Below are positions 52,328 through 62,757 of a stretch of 64,000 nucleotides of DNA, piece by piece. Every line of letters begins with the position of its first letter. Positions within the stretch are counted from its first letter, which is position 1. The position numbers were made by a program, and so were the translations under genes. The DNA comes from Mariniphaga anaerophila (GTDB lineage: Bacteria; Bacteroidota; Bacteroidia; Bacteroidales; Prolixibacteraceae): assembly GCF_900129025.1 (NCBI RefSeq), contig NZ_FQUM01000004.1, positions 1-64,000 on the forward strand. Reading direction: 5' to 3'. The notes under the pieces are model-generated. The model was not told the origin of the DNA, searched no databases, and saw only the letters and a program-made list of their open reading frames with translations.

Positions 52328-55300
52328 TTAGAACATTACTTTTATACCCAAAGAATATGTACGTTGCATAAAATATTCCTGATCTGTAGTATAAATGTAT
52401 TCAGGATCCAACGGTTTATGTATTTTGGAGTATTCCCATACATTGAACCCAGACAGGTAAACCTGAGCTTTCTCCAATCCAATCCGCCCGATTAAGTTCT
52501 GGGGCAGGTCGTAATTCAGAGTTATGTTTTTCAACCGTATATACGACGCATTTTGCAAGTACCTTGTCTGAGGCATAAAATTCATTGCAGGCGTAGAAAC
52601 CCTCATAAATCTCGGCCTTGGGAACAAAGCATCTCTGTTGTCTTCGCTCCACGATTCTTCGGCCCACCATTTTTCAAATCCGTCGGTTATGTATGGCCAA
52701 AAATCTCTGTGATTGCTGGTGGACGGGAAATAATCCCTGAACAGCCCCTGGAAAAACAGATTCAGCGACCAGTCTTTATAGGTAACCTGCGGGTTAATAC
52801 CAAATGAATAGCGGGCAGAGCTATTGCCGATAATCATCTGGTCACCCGGATCACTTAAAGTGTTGGCTCCCGGAGAAATTTCCTTATCACCATCTAAATC
52901 TGCATATTGCACGTCTCCGGCCTGCCATCCTGTTCCCAGTTTTGCCTGGCTTGGCGCTGCAGCAACTTCTTCGTCAGATTGGAAAAGGCCAACAGTTTTG
53001 TACCCCCAAATCTCGCCAATTTTCTGTCCTACGTAGTAATCACTCAACGAACCGGTCGGGTTTTCGTACTTGGTTATTTCAGCCTGGTTGTCGGCTAACG
53101 CTAAATTGATGCTGTAGCTCAAATCACGGTTTACGCGGTTCCGCCAGGTAACAGAAACTTCCCAACCTTTTGTCCTCAAATCAGCAGCATTGGCGTCAGG
53201 CGCACTGGTTCCGAGAATAACAGGGAATGTCTGTTTCATTAACATATCCTTGGTATCGCGAATATAGAAGTCGGTATTAACTTCCAGCTTTTGGTTAAAC
53301 AAAGCAAAATCCACACCTACGTTTCTGGTAGTTACCGTTTCCCATGTTAAACTTGAACTCACCAGCCCCGGAGGACTAACATAAGAAATCTGGTCGTTGG
53401 CGAAAATGTGCGGCCTGAGCCCCATTCCCATTGTAGAAATGTAAGGATAATAGTTGCTTCCGAGCAGCTGATTTCCCAGAGAACCATAAGATGCTCTTAG
53501 CATGAGGTTGTCGAGCCAGTTGCTTGCCACGCCCATGAAGTTTTCGTTAGACAGTCTCCAACCGACAGACACGGAAGGGAAGAATCCCATTCGGCTATCT
53601 GTGGGGAAACGAGATGTTAAGTCGTAACGGCCATTGGTTTCCACCAGGTATTTATCGCGAAAGATGTAGTTAAGCCTGTAAAATGCTCCGCGCAAGCTGG
53701 TCTGTGATTTTCCTCCGGCAGTTTGCTGGTCGCCCAAAGTAGCATTCAGGTCGCGAATAGAAGAAGTTGCCATTTCATAAGCAAGCGCCCGAATGTACTG
53801 GTTTCTTCCCCATTCCTGATTGAACCCGACCATTGCCTTGACATAATGATCTTCGAACTGATCGAGTACATATTCTCCGTAAGTATTAAATACATAATAC
53901 CGGTTGTAGTCAGCCCTGTTCTGCATATAAGTAGGCTGGCTCTGCCCATATTGAAGATAGAAATTCAGCAGGTTTGTTCCCACCATAGGAATCTCAGTCT
54001 GCTGGTTTTCTGTCATCTTATTGTAAATCTGGTAAGAGAAATCACTCCTAATACGCAGCCCTTTCAACGGAGTTAAAGTTGCACCCTGTGTTAACCACAG
54101 ATCATACGCATCGTACAAATCCCTTCCTCCATTGTGGGCAAACGGAGCATTTCGTGCACCGACAAAATACATCCCTATATACTGTGCCCAATCATCGTGG
54201 TCGCCAGGTTCAAGGTAATACGGAAGATCCGGGAATTTCACCGGAGTATCAGGAGTCAGCCGGACGATGGTATTCAAAGCCCTGTCGTTGGCATAAAAAT
54301 GCGGCTCGTCGTTAAACTCGGCATTCAGAACAATTTTTGGGTCCAAGCTCAACCAGTCTGTCAATTTAAAATCAGCTTTTAACAGTACATTAAACCTGTC
54401 GTAATCCAAATTCGATTCTTTATTTTTCAGGTATCCTTTTTTATTCATGTACCCAAGAGAAAAATAGTAGGAAGCTTTTTCCGATGCTCCTGAAATATTC
54501 AAATCATACTTTTGTTGCGGTGCGAAATCGGCAAGCATATAATTCAAAAAATCGGTATTGCCGTTGTAGTACATTTGTCCGTTTAAAACGGTCCACTCAT
54601 TTTCAGAAGTTGGATTATCGTAATAATTCTTCAACATAGCCATTCTTGTATCGTTTATCCAAACGCGCCCAACATCTTCATACAAACTCTGGCGCTGCTG
54701 AGCGTATTCGTAACTCGACGATATCAAATCCATGTGGAAGATGGGTTTTGACAATGAAGTCTCGGAACTCAACTGGATTTTGAGGCCTTCTTTACCTTTT
54801 TTGGTTTCAACAAGAACAACCCCAAACGCAGCACGAGCTCCGTAAACTGCTGCAGACGATGCGTCTTTCAGTACGTTTACAGTAGCAATATCGTTAGGAT
54901 TTACCAAATCCAAATCCATCGGAACACCATCAACCAATACAAGCGGGCTACCACCATTGATGGACTCAAAACCACGAATATTAAATTCGGCTCTGGCAGT
55001 TGGGTCACCCGAACGGATACTAACGTTCAGGTTAGGAATAACACCAACCAAACCATGCCCGGTAGAAGCAATCGGCCGGTTTTCCAACCTCTCGGCATTA
55101 GCAATTCCGACAGCACCTGTTAAATTGGCCTTTTTCTGAGTACCGTACCCAATTGCAACCACTTCGTCCAGCCCAATTGTTTCTTCTTCCATAGATATGT
55201 TAATGGAAGTTTTGTTCCCTACAACCACTTCCTGGGCTTTCATCCCCACAAACGAGAATACCAATGTAGCTCCGTCGGGCACATTTGCTAATGTATATTC

Positions 55301-55795
55301 TCCATCAGCGTCGGTAATTGTTCCCTGGGTAGTACCTTTTATAACTACGGTAACCCCGGGTAGCGGCAAATTTCTGGGGTCGGTTACCTTTCCGGAAACC
55401 GCTTTTGCCTGATCAGACAAACGCTCTTCGTTAAATGTTGTCAGCACAATCTGACGATCGTAAACATGATAATTCACACTCGTCCCGGAAAACAATTTTT
55501 CCAGAATGATCTCGATGGGTTTCTCACGAACATTAATGTCCACCTGTCGTTCAACATCCAACAACTTTTGGTTGAAAAGGAAGTAAAATTCACTTTGATT
55601 CTCTATCTCATTGAGCACATCAATGACTTTTGAACCATTCATTTTCAAGGTTAATTTTGTTGACTGGGAATACCCGGAGGTAGCCCAGGCATGTGACAAG
55701 CACAAAAACAGAAAAAAAGCACTTAACCGCATAATTTTCCACGTTTTAGTTTTGATGCAAAATAGCAACGCATCACGAATCCATTTTTTTTTCAT
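52328..55795 (-). CDS. SusC/RagA family TonB-linked outer-membrane transporter
   Basis: An 1155-residue TonB-dependent transporter. After the signal region come an STN domain (about 50-115: LTLKMNGSKVIDVLNEIENQ, FYFLFNQKLLDV), a CarboxypepD_reg-like domain (VSGKVTDPRNLPLPGVTVVIKG), the SusC-type box VAIGYGTQKKANLTGAV at the plug start, NIRGFESINGGSPLVLVDGVPMD in the plug, and a beta-barrel ending in aromatic MQRTYSLGIKVMF. The STN domain indicates signalling to the FecR/ECF pair next door, so the imported glycan fragment probably induces the locus. It is the main porter of the locus. Confidence 0.95.
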   Translation of the reverse strand: MKKKWIRDALLFCIKTKTWKIMRLSAFFLFLCLSHAWATSGYSQSTKLTLKMNGSKVIDVLNEIENQSEFYFLFNQKLLDVERQVDINVREKPIEIILEKLFSGTSVNYHVYDRQIVLTTFNEERLSDQAKAVSGKVTDPRNLPLPGVTVVIKGTTQGTITDADGEYTLANVPDGATLVFSFVGMKAQEVVVGNKTSINISMEEETIGLDEVVAIGYGTQKKANLTGAVGIANAERLENRPIASTGHGLVGVIPNLNVSIRSGDPTARAEFNIRGFESINGGSPLVLVDGVPMDLDLVNPNDIATVNVLKDASSAAVYGARAAFGVVLVETKKGKEGLKIQLSSETSLSKPIFHMDLISSSYEYAQQRQSLYEDVGRVWINDTRMAMLKNYYDNPTSENEWTVLNGQMYYNGNTDFLNYMLADFAPQQKYDLNISGASEKASYYFSLGYMNKKGYLKNKESNLDYDRFNVLLKADFKLTDWLSLDPKIVLNAEFNDEPHFYANDRALNTIVRLTPDTPVKFPDLPYYLEPGDHDDWAQYIGMYFVGARNAPFAHNGGRDLYDAYDLWLTQGATLTPLKGLRIRSDFSYQIYNKMTENQQTEIPMVGTNLLNFYLQYGQSQPTYMQNRADYNRYYVFNTYGEYVLDQFEDHYVKAMVGFNQEWGRNQYIRALAYEMATSSIRDLNATLGDQQTAGGKSQTSLRGAFYRLNYIFRDKYLVETNGRYDLTSRFPTDSRMGFFPSVSVGWRLSNENFMGVASNWLDNLMLRASYGSLGNQLLGSNYYPYISTMGMGLRPHIFANDQISYVSPPGLVSSSLTWETVTTRNVGVDFALFNQKLEVNTDFYIRDTKDMLMKQTFPVILGTSAPDANAADLRTKGWEVSVTWRNRVNRDLSYSINLALADNQAEITKYENPTGSLSDYYVGQKIGEIWGYKTVGLFQSDEEVAAAPSQAKLGTGWQAGDVQYADLDGDKEISPGANTLSDPGDQMIIGNSSARYSFGINPQVTYKDWSLNLFFQGLFRDYFPSTSNHRDFWPYITDGFEKWWAEESWSEDNRDALFPRPRFMRVSTPAMNFMPQTRYLQNASYIRLKNITLNYDLPQNLIGRIGLEKAQVYLSGFNVWEYSKIHKPLDPEYIYTTDQEYFMQRTYSLGIKVMF

Positions 55796-55886
55796 ACATT
55801 TGAATCATTAAGTAGTTAAATAATAAAAACAAAACTCTCACTGCTTGATTTACAGGAGGATGCCGCAAACACCCTCCTGTTCTTTT

Positions 55887-56942
55887 TTAATGAAAGGCTT
55901 TAAGCCTTTTCCGATCTAACTTAACTAAAACCACCTTTTTTTGGCATATATTTTCATGGTCGGTAACACGAGGCAGAATTTCGTATTTGTAGGGAGTTGT
56001 TACTGCCATAATTTTCAACACTTCTTCCAGAGGTTCGTCAACAAATGTAGCGTGGAAGGTATATTCGAGTAATTCTTCATCTTCAACCCTTATATCGGCA
56101 TTGTACCAACGCCCCAGGCGCTCGGCAACCTGTTGCATGTTCTCATTCCGGAAAACCAGCTTTCCCTCTGTCCAGCCGATATACTGTGATGCTATCACCT
56201 TTATAGTTTTGAAGGACATTGTTCTCTTATTCAACACCAGTTTTTCATCCGGGTGTAACACATCGAGCTGCATCCCGTTTTTTGTATCCACAACTACTTC
56301 TCCCCGGGTCAGAATAACCTCTTCTTTTGAATCATCTTCGTAGGCCATTACGTTGAACTGTGTTCCCAGAACTCTGACATTTAAATTTGGAGTATGGACA
56401 ATAAAAGGATTTGTTTTATCTGAAACGACATTAAAAAACGCTTCTCCTGAAACCGTAACATCCCTGTCATCCATAAACGGAACAGGATATTGCAACTTCG
56501 AGCCACTATTCAAAAAGCCGGTGGTGCCGTCAGGGAGCTGAAATTTTGTACGAACGCCCAGAGGGCATTGAATTTCTGCGTATGCATCGCCTCCAAAGTT
56601 CAGTTGTTCAATCTTTTCATCCTGAAAATAAAACAGCAACAAGAAAGACAACAAAAGGGGAACAAAAAATATGGCAGCGATTTTTTGGAGAACGAACAAA
56701 AAACCTGAATTCCCTTTTCGTTTCTCCTCAAGACTAATCCGGTAATGAATTTTCTCCAGCAAATGTTCAACATTTTCTTCGGGAAGTTCAGTTGAAGAAA
56801 ACTGAGTCCAATGCTCTAGAAGGTACCTATTTAAGTTTTTTCGATGTTCTAAACTTCCAAAAATGGATTTTACATCCAGGTAGTCCTTTCTGGAATAGGT
56901 TCCATCAAAAAATCGGTTTAATATTTTCGGATCAAAATCCAT
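55887..56942 (-). CDS. FecR family anti-sigma factor
   Basis: A 351-residue inner-membrane signal protein. The cytoplasmic N-terminus (MDFDPKILNRFFDGTYSRKDY) binds the sigma factor; one membrane helix lies near residue 85-105 (FLFVLQKIAAIFFVPLLLSF); then the FecR domain (YAEIQCPLGVRTKFQLPDGT, FLNSGSKLQYP, VSGEAFFNV, VRVLGTQFNVMAY) and a C-terminal DUF4974 domain (GKLVFRNENMQQVAERLGRWY, FHATFVDEPLEEVLKIM) that contacts the SusC STN domain. It should hold the sigma factor inactive until SusC senses ligand. Confidence 0.94.
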   Translation of the reverse strand: MDFDPKILNRFFDGTYSRKDYLDVKSIFGSLEHRKNLNRYLLEHWTQFSSTELPEENVEHLLEKIHYRISLEEKRKGNSGFLFVLQKIAAIFFVPLLLSFLLLFYFQDEKIEQLNFGGDAYAEIQCPLGVRTKFQLPDGTTGFLNSGSKLQYPVPFMDDRDVTVSGEAFFNVVSDKTNPFIVHTPNLNVRVLGTQFNVMAYEDDSKEEVILTRGEVVVDTKNGMQLDVLHPDEKLVLNKRTMSFKTIKVIASQYIGWTEGKLVFRNENMQQVAERLGRWYNADIRVEDEELLEYTFHATFVDEPLEEVLKIMAVTTPYKYEILPRVTDHENICQKKVVLVKLDRKRLKAFH

Positions 56943-57048
56943 TCAACACTTTCTTAGTTTCAGTTCACATTAAGTAATATCGACTACTCCTTAAAATCCC
57001 CCAGTCAGAACAAATAAAAAATCGATTTTATTAAAATATCATTCGAAA

Positions 57049-57636
57049 TCAACACTTTACAAACATTAAAAAAAACAACATTGCTGAAATATTGTCCTCA
57101 CCCAATTGTCTGCGAATTGTTTTTAACGCTTCAGTCAGATGATTTTCCACCGTTTTTGGAGCAATATCCAAGAGCACTGCGATTTCTTTTAACGAAAGCC
57201 CTTCTTTTCTTCGTTTAACCAAAACATCTTTTTGGCGGGGAGGAAGCTCTTCAATAAGGCGTTCTACCTTTTCCAACAGAAGCTGATAGTTTAACCGCTC
57301 TTCATTGTCCGCAGAAAACTTAATGGATTCTTCGATTAACTTATCTTTATAGGCCCGATGCCGTGAAGCCCTTTCGAAATGGACCAAAATAATATGGTAG
57401 GCAATTTTGAACAGATATGCCTGAAACGACAAATCAGAATTAAGACTCTTTCGGTTCTTCCAGATACGTAAAAAAACTTCCTGCACAACTTCTTCTGACT
57501 CTTCTTTTGATTTTAGATAACCAAAAGTAAAGTGGTAAATACGGCTTCCGTAAAGAAAAAACAGTTTGTTAAATGCTTCTGTGTCTCCTTTTTTTAATGC
57601 CGTAATAAGTAATATCTCATTCTCCCCCTTATTCAA
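57049..57636 (-). CDS. ECF RNA polymerase sigma-70 factor (FecI-like)
   Basis: A 195-residue ECF sigma factor with region 2 (EAFNKLFFLYGSRIYHFTFGYL, SEEVVQEVFLRIWKNR) and region 4 (LPPRQKDVLVKRRKEGLSLKEIAVLL, APKTVENHLTEALKTI). There is no in-frame ATG or GTG before the conserved start, so the TTG at 57636 is the probable initiation codon; the nearest upstream stop is 15 bp before it. It is the first gene of the locus and with FecR and the STN-type SusC forms a transmembrane signalling chain. Confidence 0.92.
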   Translation of the reverse strand: MNKGENEILLITALKKGDTEAFNKLFFLYGSRIYHFTFGYLKSKEESEEVVQEVFLRIWKNRKSLNSDLSFQAYLFKIAYHIILVHFERASRHRAYKDKLIEESIKFSADNEERLNYQLLLEKVERLIEELPPRQKDVLVKRRKEGLSLKEIAVLLDIAPKTVENHLTEALKTIRRQLGEDNISAMLFFLMFVKC

Positions 57637-58022
57637 CTGCTTAAATAATTAATCGTTGATGTAATTCAAAGATAAAATTTTTCTCAATTTCCGAAATATT
57701 TCAGAACGTTTTTTCGCATTCGGCTTCTCTCCTTTTCAAAATGATACTTTCGTTGAATTGTCTTGACTTTTTGTTAATATTGCTTAACCTTCAAACACGC
57801 TAAAAGCACTGGAAGAGTAAAGCATTTATTGCGTGTTATCTACATTCTTTCATGCATTAAATATGCCGTCCGAATCAGGCGTTTTTTGCAGACAAAATGA
57901 GGCAAAAAAAAATATTTCGATCGAATCGCCCACAAATAATTACCCAATGAGTTTTTTTTAGAAAAAAGGTATTTAATTTGCTTCGTTAAACAGAATGTCA
58001 ATTTTTATGTTGGTTTTCGGAA
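57637..58022. other. Divergent intergenic region
   Basis: In 386 bp between the sigma factor (-) and arginine decarboxylase (+) there is no gene-like frame. It holds the sigma-gene -7 box at 57667-57674 and a near-match TATTTAATTTG at about 57969 that may serve the + strand gene. Confidence 0.6.
57667..57674 (-). promoter_or_regulatory. Probable -7 box of the sigma/FecR operon
   Basis: On the - strand TATCTTTG fits TAnnTTTG and lies 30 bp before the TTG start. No TTG at the usual -33 distance was found, so the promoter may be weak or controlled. Confidence 0.45.
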
Positions 58023-59432
58023 ATGAAGAATACATACCTTGATCTCATCGAGCAATCGTACTACTTTCCGCAGGAAGGATTTGACCTGCAGGATGGTAAC
58101 CTCACTTTCTACGGCGTTTCGCTAAAGTATCTCATCAATAAATATGGCACCCCCTTCCGGCTGATGTACCTGCCACGAATCGGGGACCAGATAAAAAAGG
58201 CCCGGAACCTTTTCAGGAGGGCCATGAAAGCTACCAACTATCAGGGTGATTATAATTACTGCTATTGTACCAAATGCAGTCACTTTCACCACGTAGTTAG
58301 CAAAGCTCTTCAATACAACGTCAACCTGGAGACATCCTCGTCGTTTGATATTGATCTGATTTTAAACCTGTACAAGCAGGGAAAAGTCGAAAAGAAACTA
58401 AAAATTGTTCATAACGGATATAAGACAGAAGAATACATCCGGAAAATTATCGAGCTTACAGACCTTGGGTTCAAAAACTCAACTATTGTTCTCGACAATA
58501 AAAATGAACTTAAAAAGATAATGAACTATGCCAAGGGGAAAAAAGTACAAATTGGCATAAGAAAAGCCATTGACGAAGAACCCCAAAGCGCATACTATAC
58601 CTCTCGTTTAGGAATCAGAGCGTCCGAAGTTCTCGATTTCTACAGAAACAATATTCAGGGCAAGGAGAACCTGGAACTTACAATGCTTCATTTCTTTGTT
58701 GACTCCGGAATTAAAGACACGTTGTACTACTGGGGTGAATTTCAAAAATCGGTTAAATTATACATTGAACTGAAAAAGGAATGCCCTACTCTGAGCGCCA
58801 TAAATTTAGGAGGAGGTTTTCCAATCCGCAGTCATCTGGGATTTGAATACGATTACGAATATATGATTCGGGAAATTGTAAACAACATTAAAGATGCTTG
58901 CAATGCAGAAGGCATTGAAGAACCTGACATTTATACCGAATTTGGCAAATACACGGTTGGCGAAAGCGGAGCAACCATTTTCTCGGTTCTGGAACAAAAA
59001 CAGCAAAACGATGCCGAATTGTGGTACATCATCGACAACAGTTTGATGAATACTATTCCGGACGCCTGGTCGATTTTTGAAAAATTTATTTTATTGCCCA
59101 TCAACAAATGGAATAACGAATATACGCGGGTTAACATAGGGGGAATTAGTTGCGACCATTCGGACTATTACAATTCCGAAGATCTTAATCAACAAATTAT
59201 GCTTCCACGTTATTCGTCGAGGGAAAAAGAGCCTCTTTACCTGGGCTTCTTTCATACCGGAGCATATCAGGATTCGATCAGCGGCTACGGCGGAATCAAG
59301 CACTGCCTCATTCCCGCACCGAAGCACGTAATTATAGACCGTGACGAAACCGGAAACTTTGTAGATTATGTTTACCGAACTGAACAGACCGTAGAAGACA
59401 TGTTCAAAATACTCGGATACAATATCCAATAA
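58023..59432 (+). CDS. speA: Arginine decarboxylase-type PLP enzyme
   Basis: A 469-residue alanine-racemase-fold decarboxylase. PLP-Lys region YNYCYCTKCSHFHHVVSKAL, NLETSSSFDIDLILNL, IVHNGYKTEEYI, RLGIRASEVLDFY, INLGGGFPIRSHLGFEYDYEY, IYTEFGKYTVGESGATIF and a substrate-site Cys in GGISCDHSDYYN; the active site needs both halves of the dimer. It matches the shorter Bacteroidota arginine decarboxylases used in polyamine synthesis. Lysine or other amino acids cannot be ruled out from sequence. It is monocistronic and ends at a bidirectional terminator shared with clpB. Confidence 0.82.
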   Translation: MKNTYLDLIEQSYYFPQEGFDLQDGNLTFYGVSLKYLINKYGTPFRLMYLPRIGDQIKKARNLFRRAMKATNYQGDYNYCYCTKCSHFHHVVSKALQYNVNLETSSSFDIDLILNLYKQGKVEKKLKIVHNGYKTEEYIRKIIELTDLGFKNSTIVLDNKNELKKIMNYAKGKKVQIGIRKAIDEEPQSAYYTSRLGIRASEVLDFYRNNIQGKENLELTMLHFFVDSGIKDTLYYWGEFQKSVKLYIELKKECPTLSAINLGGGFPIRSHLGFEYDYEYMIREIVNNIKDACNAEGIEEPDIYTEFGKYTVGESGATIFSVLEQKQQNDAELWYIIDNSLMNTIPDAWSIFEKFILLPINKWNNEYTRVNIGGISCDHSDYYNSEDLNQQIMLPRYSSREKEPLYLGFFHTGAYQDSISGYGGIKHCLIPAPKHVIIDRDETGNFVDYVYRTEQTVEDMFKILGYNIQ

Positions 59433-59437
59433 AAATA

Positions 59438-59471
59438 GAAAAGGCTTCGCAAATTGCGAAGCCTTTTTTAT
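59438..59471. terminator. Bidirectional intrinsic terminator
   Basis: AAAAGGCTTCGC (59439-59450) pairs perfectly with GCGAAGCCTTTT (59456-59467) around AAATT, with T/A runs on both sides. It ends the decarboxylase gene on + and clpB on -. Confidence 0.9.
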
Positions 59472-62060
59472 TTAATTCCTGAAAATCAGTTCGTTGTCTT
59501 CAACGTCAATTGTTATCATCTTGTTTTTATCTACCTGCCCGGCAAGAATTTTCTTCGACAAATCGTTTAGGATAAATCTCTGCAAAACCCTTTTTACCGG
59601 ACGAGCGCCAAAATTAGGATCGTAACTGGCAGCTGCCAACCAGTCGACACCTTTTTCGGTGAGGCTGATTTTTACGTCGGTGCCCGACAAACGTTTTACA
59701 ACCTGGTCGAACTGTAATTTTACAACTTTCCTGATATCAGCCCGGGAAAGCGGCGTAAACACTATTGTCTCATCAATCCTGTTTAAAAATTCCGGACGAA
59801 TGGTTTTTCGTAATAACTCCATCAGTTCCTTCTTTGTTTTTTCCAGCACTTCATCCTGATTTCCTCCGGTCAGATTTTCAAAGCCTTTCTGAATTAACTG
59901 CGAACCAAGGTTTGAAGTCATTATAATAATCGTGTTTTTGAAGTTAACCGTTCTCCCCTTGTTATCGGTTAACCTGCCATCGTCCAACACCTGCAGCAGT
60001 ACGTTAAACACATCCGGGTGCGCTTTTTCAATTTCGTCGAACAGCACCACAGAATAAGGTTTGTGCCGCACTGCTTCGGTCAACTGGCCACCTTCGTCGT
60101 ATCCTACATATCCCGGAGGGCTACCGATTAACCGGGTAACCGAGAACTTTTCCTGGTACTCAGACATGTCAATACGGGTCATCATATTTTCGTCGTTAAA
60201 CAGGTACTCGGCCAAAGCTTTTGCCAATTCTGTTTTTCCCACACCGGTTGACCCCAGAAAAATGAATGAACCAATCGGTCGTTTTTCATCCTGCAACCCG
60301 GCACGGCTGCGTCGAACGGCATCAGAAACAGCAGTTATTGCTTCATCCTGCCCTACCACGCGTTTGTGCAGTTCTTCTTCCATATGAAGCAGTTTTTCGC
60401 GTTCGCTTTGCAGCATTTTCGAAACCGGAATGCCGGTCCACCTTGCCACAACTTCAGCAATATCTTCAGAATCGACTTCTTCTTTGATCAGGTTTTCACC
60501 TCCTTTTGTTTTATGAAGCTCCTGTTTCAGCTTTTCAATTTCGGTTTCGGCTTCCTTTATTTTTCCATAACGAAGTTCGGCAACCCGATCGTATCTTCCC
60601 TGTCGTTCAGCCTCTTCAGCTTCATGCCGGTAATCTTCAATTTCTGCTTTCTTCTTCTGAATGGAATCAATAACAGATTTTTCGCTCTGCCATTTGGCTC
60701 GAAGGTGAGACTGTTCTTCTTTCAGATTGGAAATTTCTTTATTCAGAGATGCCATTTTTTTGTCATCTTTTTCTCGTTTTATGGCTTCCCGCTCAATCTC
60801 CAACTGTTTAATACGACGTTCAATTTCATCCAGCTCTTCAGGCACTGAGTCCATTTCCAAACGTAACTTGGCTGCGGCTTCATCCATCAGGTCGATTGCT
60901 TTATCGGGCAAAAACCGGTCTGAAATATAACGCTGCGACAATTCTACTGCAGAAATAATGGCGTCGTCTTTTATCCGCACTTTATGGTGGCTTTCGTACC
61001 GTTCTTTAATACCTCTTAAAATAGAAATGGCACTTAAAGTATCCGGTTCATTCACATGTACCACCTGGAAACGCCTTTCGAGCGCTTTATCTTTTTCAAA
61101 ATATTTCTGATATTCGCTAAAAGTAGTTGCACCAATGGCACGCAACTCACCACGGGCAAGTGCCGGTTTCAGGATATTGGCGGCATCCATTGCGCCTTCG
61201 CTTTTTCCTGCGCCTACCAAAGTATGAATTTCGTCGATAAACAGAATTACCTCCTCGTTGGAATGTACCACTTCATTTACAACAGCTTTTAGCCGTTCTT
61301 CAAACTCACCTTTGTATTTTGCTCCGGCGATTAAAGCTCCCATATCCAACGAAAACACCTGTTTTGTTTTCAGGTTTTCAGGAACGTCTCCCCGCACAAT
61401 CCGCTGTGCAAGCCCTTCTGCAATAGCAGTTTTTCCGGTTCCGGGTTCGCCAATCAAAAGCGGGTTGTTTTTTGTTCGCCTGGACAAAATTTGCAGAATA
61501 CGCCTTATCTCTTCGTCACGGCCAATAACCGGATCCAGTTTTCCGGAACGTGCCCGTTCATTCAGATTTACAGCAAACCTGTTTAACGAATTGAATCGGT
61601 CTTCGGCAGTCTGGCTGTCAACTTTTGAGCCTTTACGCAGTTCATCAATGGCTTTACGCAAGTCTTTTTTGGTAATCCCGTTATCTTTCATCAAACGGCT
61701 TGTTGAATCTCCTGCATCGAGCAATGCCAGCAAAACATGTTCTACAGAAACATACTGATCTCCCATTTCCTGAGCCTGTGCCAACGCTTTTTGCAACACA
61801 CGGTTGGTGGTGGTTGAAATGTATGGTTCGCCTCCGGTAACACGCGGATACGATTCAATAATTTTATCTACAGCCTGCTGAAAAACGGAAGTATTAACTC
61901 CCAGTTTTTTCAGTAAAAAGTCGAGCACATTTTCGGCTGAATGGGTTAATCCCTTTAAAACATGTGCAGGCTCAATGCTTTGCTGGTTGTTCCCCTGAGC
62001 AACCTGAAAAGCATGTTGAATCGCCTCCTGGGCTTTTATGGTAAAATTGTTTAAATTCAT
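59472..62060 (-). CDS. clpB: ATP-dependent disaggregase ClpB
   Basis: An 862-residue Hsp100 chaperone. N domain ([17 protein letters not shown]), first AAA+ domain with Walker [19 protein letters not shown] and Walker [10 protein letters not shown], a coiled-coil middle domain about 410-525 ([20 protein letters not shown]), second AAA+ domain with [18 protein letters not shown] and [29 protein letters not shown], then the C-terminal D2-small domain. The middle domain separates it from ClpA/ClpC. It resolves protein aggregates with DnaK. AAAGGAG upstream of the ATG is a good ribosome site, and TAGTTTG upstream is one base short of a full -7 box. Confidence 0.95.
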   Translation of the reverse strand: MNLNNFTIKAQEAIQHAFQVAQGNNQQSIEPAHVLKGLTHSAENVLDFLLKKLGVNTSVFQQAVDKIIESYPRVTGGEPYISTTTNRVLQKALAQAQEMGDQYVSVEHVLLALLDAGDSTSRLMKDNGITKKDLRKAIDELRKGSKVDSQTAEDRFNSLNRFAVNLNERARSGKLDPVIGRDEEIRRILQILSRRTKNNPLLIGEPGTGKTAIAEGLAQRIVRGDVPENLKTKQVFSLDMGALIAGAKYKGEFEERLKAVVNEVVHSNEEVILFIDEIHTLVGAGKSEGAMDAANILKPALARGELRAIGATTFSEYQKYFEKDKALERRFQVVHVNEPDTLSAISILRGIKERYESHHKVRIKDDAIISAVELSQRYISDRFLPDKAIDLMDEAAAKLRLEMDSVPEELDEIERRIKQLEIEREAIKREKDDKKMASLNKEISNLKEEQSHLRAKWQSEKSVIDSIQKKKAEIEDYRHEAEEAERQGRYDRVAELRYGKIKEAETEIEKLKQELHKTKGGENLIKEEVDSEDIAEVVARWTGIPVSKMLQSEREKLLHMEEELHKRVVGQDEAITAVSDAVRRSRAGLQDEKRPIGSFIFLGSTGVGKTELAKALAEYLFNDENMMTRIDMSEYQEKFSVTRLIGSPPGYVGYDEGGQLTEAVRHKPYSVVLFDEIEKAHPDVFNVLLQVLDDGRLTDNKGRTVNFKNTIIIMTSNLGSQLIQKGFENLTGGNQDEVLEKTKKELMELLRKTIRPEFLNRIDETIVFTPLSRADIRKVVKLQFDQVVKRLSGTDVKISLTEKGVDWLAAASYDPNFGARPVKRVLQRFILNDLSKKILAGQVDKNKMITIDVEDNELIFRN

Positions 62061-62205
62061 TTTTCTTCTCCTTTAAAAACTCTGACAGGGCTAAGCAAAC
62101 TACAATCCATAATCCACTCACAGCCAAAATGTCACAACCCACAAAAAAAAGGGTGAAATTTTTTCCACAAAAGGAACACGCCAATGAACTTCTGGCAGAA
62201 AACGA

Positions 62206-62240
62206 AAAAAAGGCCGGTTCCACTTGTTGAACCAGCCTCT
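62206..62240 (-). terminator. Intrinsic terminator after the CarboxypepD_reg gene
   Basis: On the - strand GGCTGGTTC (62237-62229) pairs with GAACCGGCC (62220-62212) with one G-U pair, followed by a run of T. Confidence 0.75.
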
Positions 62241-62263
62241 CAAAAAAAGGAATGAATCTCGCC

Positions 62264-62713
62264 CTAATCTATGTTATGAACCAAAAAACCATTATAACTA
62301 TCATCTTTCTTTTTTTTATTCTTTCGTGCCAACATGTGTTTAGCTTCCCGCCTGGCAACATTTGCCCGATGCTTGTTACCGGCAATTGTACTTCCTTCGG
62401 AAAAACTCCGGGGTTTTAAATTAACAGAAACGATGGTATCGGAAGCTGTCAAAAAAGTGGGAGCAGAATCCTCAAATCCGGCATTTGAGATTTTTAATTC
62501 CTGCTCCCCTTTTTTTAGCCAAAGCCTATAATACCCATCGCTGTTCGTTATTGTTCCTATTCCCGAATGAGCCTCGTAAACCGCTGCATTTTCAACAGGC
62601 TTGTCGGTAATGTAATTTTTCACATACCCGGAAACGGATACAAGCTGTGCTTTTATGGCTCGGGGAAATACAAAAAGAGTCCCCAAAAAAATCAAACTGA
62701 ACATCGTTTTCAT
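62264..62713 (-). CDS. Small exported CarboxypepD_reg-like domain protein
   Basis: A 149-residue protein with a signal peptide (SLIFLGTLFVFPRAIKAQ) and a single beta-sandwich of the carboxypeptidase-regulatory type: VSGYVKNYITDKPVENAAVYE, GTITNSDGYYRLWLKKGEQELKIS (in parts), VSVNLKPRSFSEGSTIAG. The lysine-rich tail (ARKNKKKKDD) is unusual. Such domains usually sit at the N-terminus of SusC-like or other outer-membrane proteins; here it stands alone. It lies 44 bp after the sorting-domain gene and may be co-transcribed with it. Confidence 0.82.
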   Translation of the reverse strand: MKTMFSLIFLGTLFVFPRAIKAQLVSVSGYVKNYITDKPVENAAVYEAHSGIGTITNSDGYYRLWLKKGEQELKISNAGFEDSAPTFLTASDTIVSVNLKPRSFSEGSTIAGNKHRANVARREAKHMLARKNKKKKDDSYNGFLVHNID

Positions 62714-62757
62714 CGTTTCTGTAAATCGTTTTCAAGTTATTTTATACCTATTCATTT

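Noticed and set aside
57637-58022. A riboswitch or tRNA in the divergent region
   Set aside because: No cloverleaf or known riboswitch core could be traced by eye, and the region is mostly AT-rich with no long paired arms.
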